Shown here piece by piece: positions 14,138 to 17,258 of a DNA stretch of 17,258 bases. This stretch comes from Candidatus Electronema nielsenii (GTDB taxonomy: Bacteria > Desulfobacterota > Desulfobulbia > Desulfobulbales > Desulfobulbaceae), in assembly GCA_026122915.1 (NCBI GenBank), contig JAGIXO010000027.1:1-17258 (forward strand), written 5' to 3'. Position 1 is the stretch's first letter. Each line of letters opens with the position of its first letter. Under the pieces are notes generated by a model, which was given only the letters and a program-made list of their open reading frames with translations, was not told the DNA's origin and ran no database searches. Made by a program: the position numbers and the translations under genes.

Positions 14138-15037
14138 TTAATTTGTTCTGCTAACGATATACCGTGCCAAAGCTCGCAGTGGGTCTGCCCGCTTATCAAA
14201 GTCCACCAGCGCAGCCACAGCGCGTTCCGCTGCCTCTATTGCCAAGGCGCGGGTTTTTTCTACTCCGAAAAAGGCCGGATAGGTGGCTTTGCCTTGCCCG
14301 GCATCATGACCTGCGGTTTTGCCGAGCTGCTTGCTGGAGGCGGTCACATCCAGTAGATCATCGACAATCTGGAAAGCCAAACCAACTGCGCTGCCATATT
14401 CGGTAAGTGCTTGTAGCTGTGCCGCAACCGCACAACCGCCGATGGCTCCCATTTGTACCGCCGCAGTGATCAGCGCGCCGGTTTTTGAGCGGTGAATGGT
14501 TTTGAGCAGCGCAAAAGGTATTTCCTTTCCTTCGCTGGCAATATCTAGAAACTGGCCGCCGACCATGCCTAAAGAACCGGCAGCCCGCGCCAGCACTGCG
14601 ATCAGACGCAGACGAACTTCCAAGGACAGGCCGGGGAATTGCTCGCTGCTGATTAGCTCAAAGGCGTAGGTGAGTAAGCCGTCGCCCGCAAGAATGGCCT
14701 CAGCTTCGCCAAATTTTTTATGGCAAGTGAGCTGACCCCGACGCAGGTCGTCGTTGTCCATCGCGGGTAGATCGTCATGAATTAGCGAATATGTGTGAAT
14801 ACACTCCAAGGCGCAGGCGGCAGGCAAGAGTAGCGTATCCACGTCCGGCTTATCGCTGACGCAGCGGGCCGCAGTCAAGCACAGGATAGGCCGAATTCGT
14901 TTACCGCCGACAAAAAGACTGTAGCGCATCATCTCAATATGAGGAGCAAAATCTCCTTCCGCCGCCAGCATATACTGGTGCAGTGCCTCCTCGACAAGCT
15001 GCCGCTGTTCCTGAAGATACTGTTTGATATCAAACAT
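14138..15037 (-). CDS. ispA: Short-chain polyprenyl diphosphate synthase (farnesyl/geranylgeranyl type)
   Basis: A 299-residue trans-isoprenyl diphosphate synthase that condenses isopentenyl diphosphate with allylic diphosphates. The first aspartate-rich motif is LIHDDLPAMDNDD (about residues 90-102), with the DDx4D spacing of bacterial IspA-type enzymes. The second is FQIVDDLLDVT (about 220-230). GGKRIRP (about 44-50) binds the substrate diphosphate, and MVGGQFLDIASEG and KTAGHDAGQGKATYPAFFG are family hallmarks. Length is normal. AGGA seven bases before the ATG supports the start. The usual partners xseB and dxs are not adjacent: the upstream gene is divergent and the downstream one is a cytochrome. 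Product chain length (C15 or C20) is not decided by sequence alone. Confidence 0.94.
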   Translation of the reverse strand: MFDIKQYLQEQRQLVEEALHQYMLAAEGDFAPHIEMMRYSLFVGGKRIRPILCLTAARCVSDKPDVDTLLLPAACALECIHTYSLIHDDLPAMDNDDLRRGQLTCHKKFGEAEAILAGDGLLTYAFELISSEQFPGLSLEVRLRLIAVLARAAGSLGMVGGQFLDIASEGKEIPFALLKTIHRSKTGALITAAVQMGAIGGCAVAAQLQALTEYGSAVGLAFQIVDDLLDVTASSKQLGKTAGHDAGQGKATYPAFFGVEKTRALAIEAAERAVAALVDFDKRADPLRALARYIVSRTN

Positions 15038-15098
15038 ATTTTTCCTTTCTCACTTCCGCTGACAAACTGATTCGGATGCTACTGTCCTGTTTCGCACT

Positions 15099-15126
15099 GT
15101 TATACCATCTTTTCCAACAGGAGCAA
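15099..15126 (-). promoter_or_regulatory. Candidate ispA promoter
   Basis: On the minus strand, TTGCTC (15126 to 15121; four of six) and TATAAC (15104 to 15099; five of six) are 16 bp apart. Transcription would start about 55-60 nt before the ispA ATG. A 14-bp palindrome, AACTGA-AA-TCAGTT (15125-15138), touches the -35 box. Confidence 0.4.
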
Positions 15127-15212
15127 CTGAAATCAGTTTTCATTCTTCACGGATAATGAAACCGTGATTTATATCTTGTTTGGCAAATTTACATTTTATA
15201 CAATTTATGCGA

Positions 15213-15240
15213 TTGACAGAAAGGATAGGAGGAATATAAT
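15213..15240 (+). promoter_or_regulatory. Consensus sigma-70 promoter of the papain-like gene
   Basis: TTGACA (15213-15218) and TATAAT (15235-15240) both match the consensus at all six positions with a 16-bp spacer, after an A/T-rich upstream stretch that could act as an UP element. Transcription would start near 15247. It is the strongest promoter in the window. Confidence 0.82.
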
Positions 15241-15243
15241 TCG

Positions 15244-15282
15244 TCATATCAAGCGGGTGTCTTTTAGCTTAGTTTGATATGA
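15244..15282 (+). promoter_or_regulatory. Inverted repeat at the transcription start and leader
   Basis: TCATATCAA (15244-15252) and TTGATATGA (15274-15282) are exact complements with a 21-nt interval, starting almost at the predicted +1. As RNA this is a 5'-terminal stem-loop; as DNA the two half-sites (ATATCAA/TTGATAT) could be an operator. A second short hairpin, GCTCT-GTTC-AGAGC (15301-15314), follows. Confidence 0.55.
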
Positions 15283-15355
15283 AAAGGTGGAACATTAGAG
15301 GCTCTGTTCAGAGCAAAACACACACTCGTCGTCAACGAATAAGGAGGAACTGCCC

Positions 15356-16807
15356 ATGCCTGATCTGAATCTCGGCAACGCCAGCACCGCGTGGATTGCC
15401 CAGCACCAATGGAACGACAGTTACGAAGTTGAATTTTCTCGCTGGATCGAGCAGTTGTTTGCCAAGAAAGGGCCAACGCTGACTGCCTGTTTACGCAACC
15501 AATCAGCCAACTCTCTATATTCGGACGAAGATAAAAATCTTTCGGTGTTCAGCGATTGCGCCGATCTGCCGTATGTGGTGCGGGCGTATTTCTGTTACAA
15601 AAAGAAACTGCCGTTTTCATTCAACGTTTCCATTGCTGGTGGGCGATATACCAGCGGAAACACGCCGGGATCACGTCGCTCTTTTATGAATTATGCCAAA
15701 TTTTCCCTTTTGGCTAAAGCAATCAGCAACAGTGTCCACAGCGGCTTTTTTCGTTATTTTTGGACGACAGAAAAAACAGATACCTATCTGGCGGAAATCA
15801 ACCGAGAGAGCATTGTTCCGGGCGTAGTATATTACGATGCCAACGGCCATGTGCTGGTCGTTTCCAAGGTAGATGCCGACGGCACGGTTTGGTTTGTGGA
15901 CGGCCATCCTGACAACAGCCTGACCAGCAAACGATTCGGCGAATCACTGTCACGTGGCTCTTGCAAAACCGGCGGCGGGTTCCGTCGCTGGCGGCAGCAA
16001 ACGGTGGATAGCAGCGGCAGCCTTGTCTTGACTTCAAACAAAAATTCAGCCTTTTTTGATGCCGGACAAAGCCAGTGCCAATCTAACTACCGCGTTGACG
16101 GTTTCGACCTCAATTATCATCAGTGGGTAAAACGGCGACTTGCCTCTGGTAACGTTAGGATTGATCCGACCAAAGAATTGACCCAGCAACTGACTGCTCT
16201 ACACGAAGCCCTGAAAGAGCGGGTTGATTCTGTCGATGCAGCGGTTGCCAAAGATATCCACACGAAAGCACATCCTGCCAGTCTGCCTTACAATATCTAC
16301 GGAGCGGAAGGCGAATGGGAATCCTACTCCACGCCAGGACGTGATGCGCGATTGAAAGCGCAAGTCAGAGAAATTTTTAACTTTATCACCAGCAGCGTTG
16401 CCGCAGTAGAACGTGGCAATCATCCTTACCTGTTCAGTGGAAGCGTGGGAACGCTGGTGCGCGAATACGATGCAATCTGGAATGCAAATTCGGCAGCAAT
16501 GCGGATCGGTTATACCAATTCAGTCGGAGCAGCAGTATCGCTGACCTTGTCGGACATCATGGATCGACTATTCAAACTTTCCTTTGACCCCTATCACTGC
16601 CCTGAATTGCGCTGGGGCGACACACAAACGACATCCTGCCCTGACGGTTCTACTAAACGGGACTGGTACAACAAAGAGCAAAGACTGCGCAATGTCATTA
16701 TCCCTGATAGCCGCGCCAACACCACGTTGGATTGGGGGCCGCAGACTGCGCCGGATATTCATGTTGGCAATCTTTTGCGTAAACTGAAGCAGCAATACGC
16801 TGCCTAA
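15356..16807 (+). CDS. Uncharacterised protein with papain/NlpC-like Cys-His-Asp arrangement
   Basis: A 483-residue protein I cannot place in a named family. Residues 66-75 (SDCADLPYVV) look like the start of a catalytic helix with Cys68. Residues 154-170 (VPGVVYYDANGHVLVV) put His165 at the start of a beta strand, and VWFVDGHPDN (178-187) supplies Asp182 or Asn187 as third residue. This order (Cys helix, His strand, polar residue) is that of NlpC/P60 and other papain-fold hydrolases. GSCKTGGGFRRWR (201-213) follows. The C-terminal 260 residues are mostly helical and unassigned, with a second cysteine-containing part (YHCPELRWG...SCPDG). No signal peptide is seen, so it is cytoplasmic or leaves by another route. 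AAGGAGG eight bases before the ATG and a consensus promoter predict high expression. A terminator follows. Hydrolase activity is inference from motif order. Confidence 0.8.
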   Translation: MPDLNLGNASTAWIAQHQWNDSYEVEFSRWIEQLFAKKGPTLTACLRNQSANSLYSDEDKNLSVFSDCADLPYVVRAYFCYKKKLPFSFNVSIAGGRYTSGNTPGSRRSFMNYAKFSLLAKAISNSVHSGFFRYFWTTEKTDTYLAEINRESIVPGVVYYDANGHVLVVSKVDADGTVWFVDGHPDNSLTSKRFGESLSRGSCKTGGGFRRWRQQTVDSSGSLVLTSNKNSAFFDAGQSQCQSNYRVDGFDLNYHQWVKRRLASGNVRIDPTKELTQQLTALHEALKERVDSVDAAVAKDIHTKAHPASLPYNIYGAEGEWESYSTPGRDARLKAQVREIFNFITSSVAAVERGNHPYLFSGSVGTLVREYDAIWNANSAAMRIGYTNSVGAAVSLTLSDIMDRLFKLSFDPYHCPELRWGDTQTTSCPDGSTKRDWYNKEQRLRNVIIPDSRANTTLDWGPQTAPDIHVGNLLRKLKQQYAA

Positions 16808-16815
16808 CAGATGGA

Positions 16816-16860
16816 ACCGCCCGTTTGCTTTAACGCTTGCGGGCGGTAATTTCAATTTTT
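16816..16860 (+). terminator. Intrinsic terminator after the papain-like gene
   Basis: Stem ACCGCCCG (16816-16823) and CGGGCGGT (16840-16847), with an inner loop that can add two G-C pairs. A short TAATTTCAA stretch separates it from five T residues (16856-16860), so it may be leaky and let some transcription enter the next gene. Confidence 0.7.
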
Positions 16861-16885
16861 ATTCCTGCAAAGGAGGAGGTGCATT

Positions 16886-17258
16886 ATGTTCAGACCATCT
16901 GTAGATAAGCTGATTGAGGTGATCAAAGCCAAGGGATACGCACTCTATGACACCCCTGGAATTGATTGGAATCTGAATATTGTTGGCATTCGCGCGCTTG
17001 ATCCTGAACCTGGAAAATTTAACGATACCTTGACTGTTTTCCAGAGATTTCGTGGAATTTGGGAAATATATTATTATCACATCACCACTGACCCAAGTAT
17101 TTATTATCTGACTCATCCTGTCAACAGCTATGGTACAGCTATTCTCAAGGAAGGTCAATACAAGGGAGCGTATCAGATGGATATTCATAACCGAGGAAGA
17201 GCAAGTGGCCACTTAGCTCTTTGTCAACGGTTAGGTTCGGTCACGGTTTATCGTGATA
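16886..17258 (+). CDS. Uncharacterised protein, 5' part only (runs off the window)
   Basis: An ATG at 16886 opens a frame of 124 codons that continues past the window edge. A very strong RBS (AAGGAGGAGG, six bases before the ATG) supports it. The visible protein starts MFRPSVDKLIEVIKAKGYAL, has no signal peptide, then an aromatic, beta-rich section (LTVFQRFRGIWEIYYYHITTDPSIYYL), followed by GTAILKEGQYKGAYQMDIH and LALCQRLGSVTVYRD. From memory, this pattern (a 'TTDP' strand, 'GTAIL..GQY', 'CQR...VTVYRD') resembles uncharacterised proteins of bacteria and Bacteroidetes phages whose C-terminal part carries a His and an S-x-GC-type motif reminiscent of YkuD L,D-transpeptidases. The part that would confirm this lies outside the window. 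It may be read through from the upstream gene or have its own promoter. Confidence 0.72.
   Translation, partial: MFRPSVDKLIEVIKAKGYALYDTPGIDWNLNIVGIRALDPEPGKFNDTLTVFQRFRGIWEIYYYHITTDPSIYYLTHPVNSYGTAILKEGQYKGAYQMDIHNRGRASGHLALCQRLGSVTVYRD

Larger units (their letters stand above)
15038..15355. other. Divergent regulatory region between ispA and the papain-like gene
   Basis: This 318-bp gap has no supported gene. From left to right it holds the ispA RBS and candidate promoter, a 14-bp palindrome (15125-15138), a 6-bp inverted repeat TCACGG/CCGTGA (15147-15152 with 15162-15167), an A/T-rich stretch (about 15165-15212), a consensus promoter (15213-15240) and two leader inverted repeats (15244-15282 and 15301-15314). 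The right-hand 145 bp therefore serve the rightward gene. Confidence 0.7.

Noticed and set aside
13956..14141. Short plus-strand frame across the cytochrome promoter
   Set aside because: It lacks an RBS, resembles no protein and spans the promoter and palindrome of the cytochrome gene.

Overview
The window reads as a bacterial chromosome segment of about 17.3 kb with densely packed genes on both strands. Gene content fits a Gram-negative anaerobe or microaerobe of the Desulfobacterota, possibly the Desulfobulbales and cable-bacterium relatives. The pointers are a membrane-anchored dodecaheme c-type cytochrome, a secreted TlpA-type thioredoxin, a ClpS-ClpA pair, a long HolA variant, a TPR-rich protein and a short palindromic minisatellite. 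This placement is inference from gene content; the window has no rRNA or other phylogenetic marker. I saw no tRNA, rRNA, CRISPR array, transposase or integrase.

Layout: (1) 1-1435, plus strand: the tail of an unrecognised gene followed by an AI-2E/PerM-family membrane protein. (2) 1359-6852, minus strand: read in the direction of transcription, a two-TM TPR protein, a five-copy palindromic repeat, a WalJ/YycJ-type metallo-beta-lactamase-fold hydrolase and a secreted M16 zinc protease. The protease gene overlaps the AI-2E gene tail to tail by 77 bp. (3) 7016-11157, plus strand: DNA polymerase III delta subunit (holA), clpS and clpA, closed by a clear intrinsic terminator. (4) 11220-12194, plus strand: a secreted TlpA-like thioredoxin and a 67-residue exported cysteine-containing protein with its own promoter, then a terminator. 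(5) 12202-15037, minus strand: the dodecaheme cytochrome and a short-chain polyprenyl diphosphate synthase (ispA type). (6) 15213-17258, plus strand: a consensus sigma-70 promoter, a 5'-UTR inverted repeat and a strong RBS drive an uncharacterised papain/NlpC-like protein of 483 residues. A terminator follows, then a second uncharacterised gene that runs off the window.

How the parts relate: ClpS delivers N-degron substrates to ClpA, which unfolds them for ClpP (not in the window). The TlpA-like protein, the small cysteine protein and the multiheme cytochrome lie side by side. Thiol reduction is needed for heme attachment, so a shared role in periplasmic redox or cytochrome biogenesis is plausible but unproven. 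The least understood part is the right end: two unrecognised genes with very strong expression signals, the first with a Cys-His-Asp arrangement typical of papain-fold hydrolases and no signal peptide. That pair is the best candidate here for an undescribed system.
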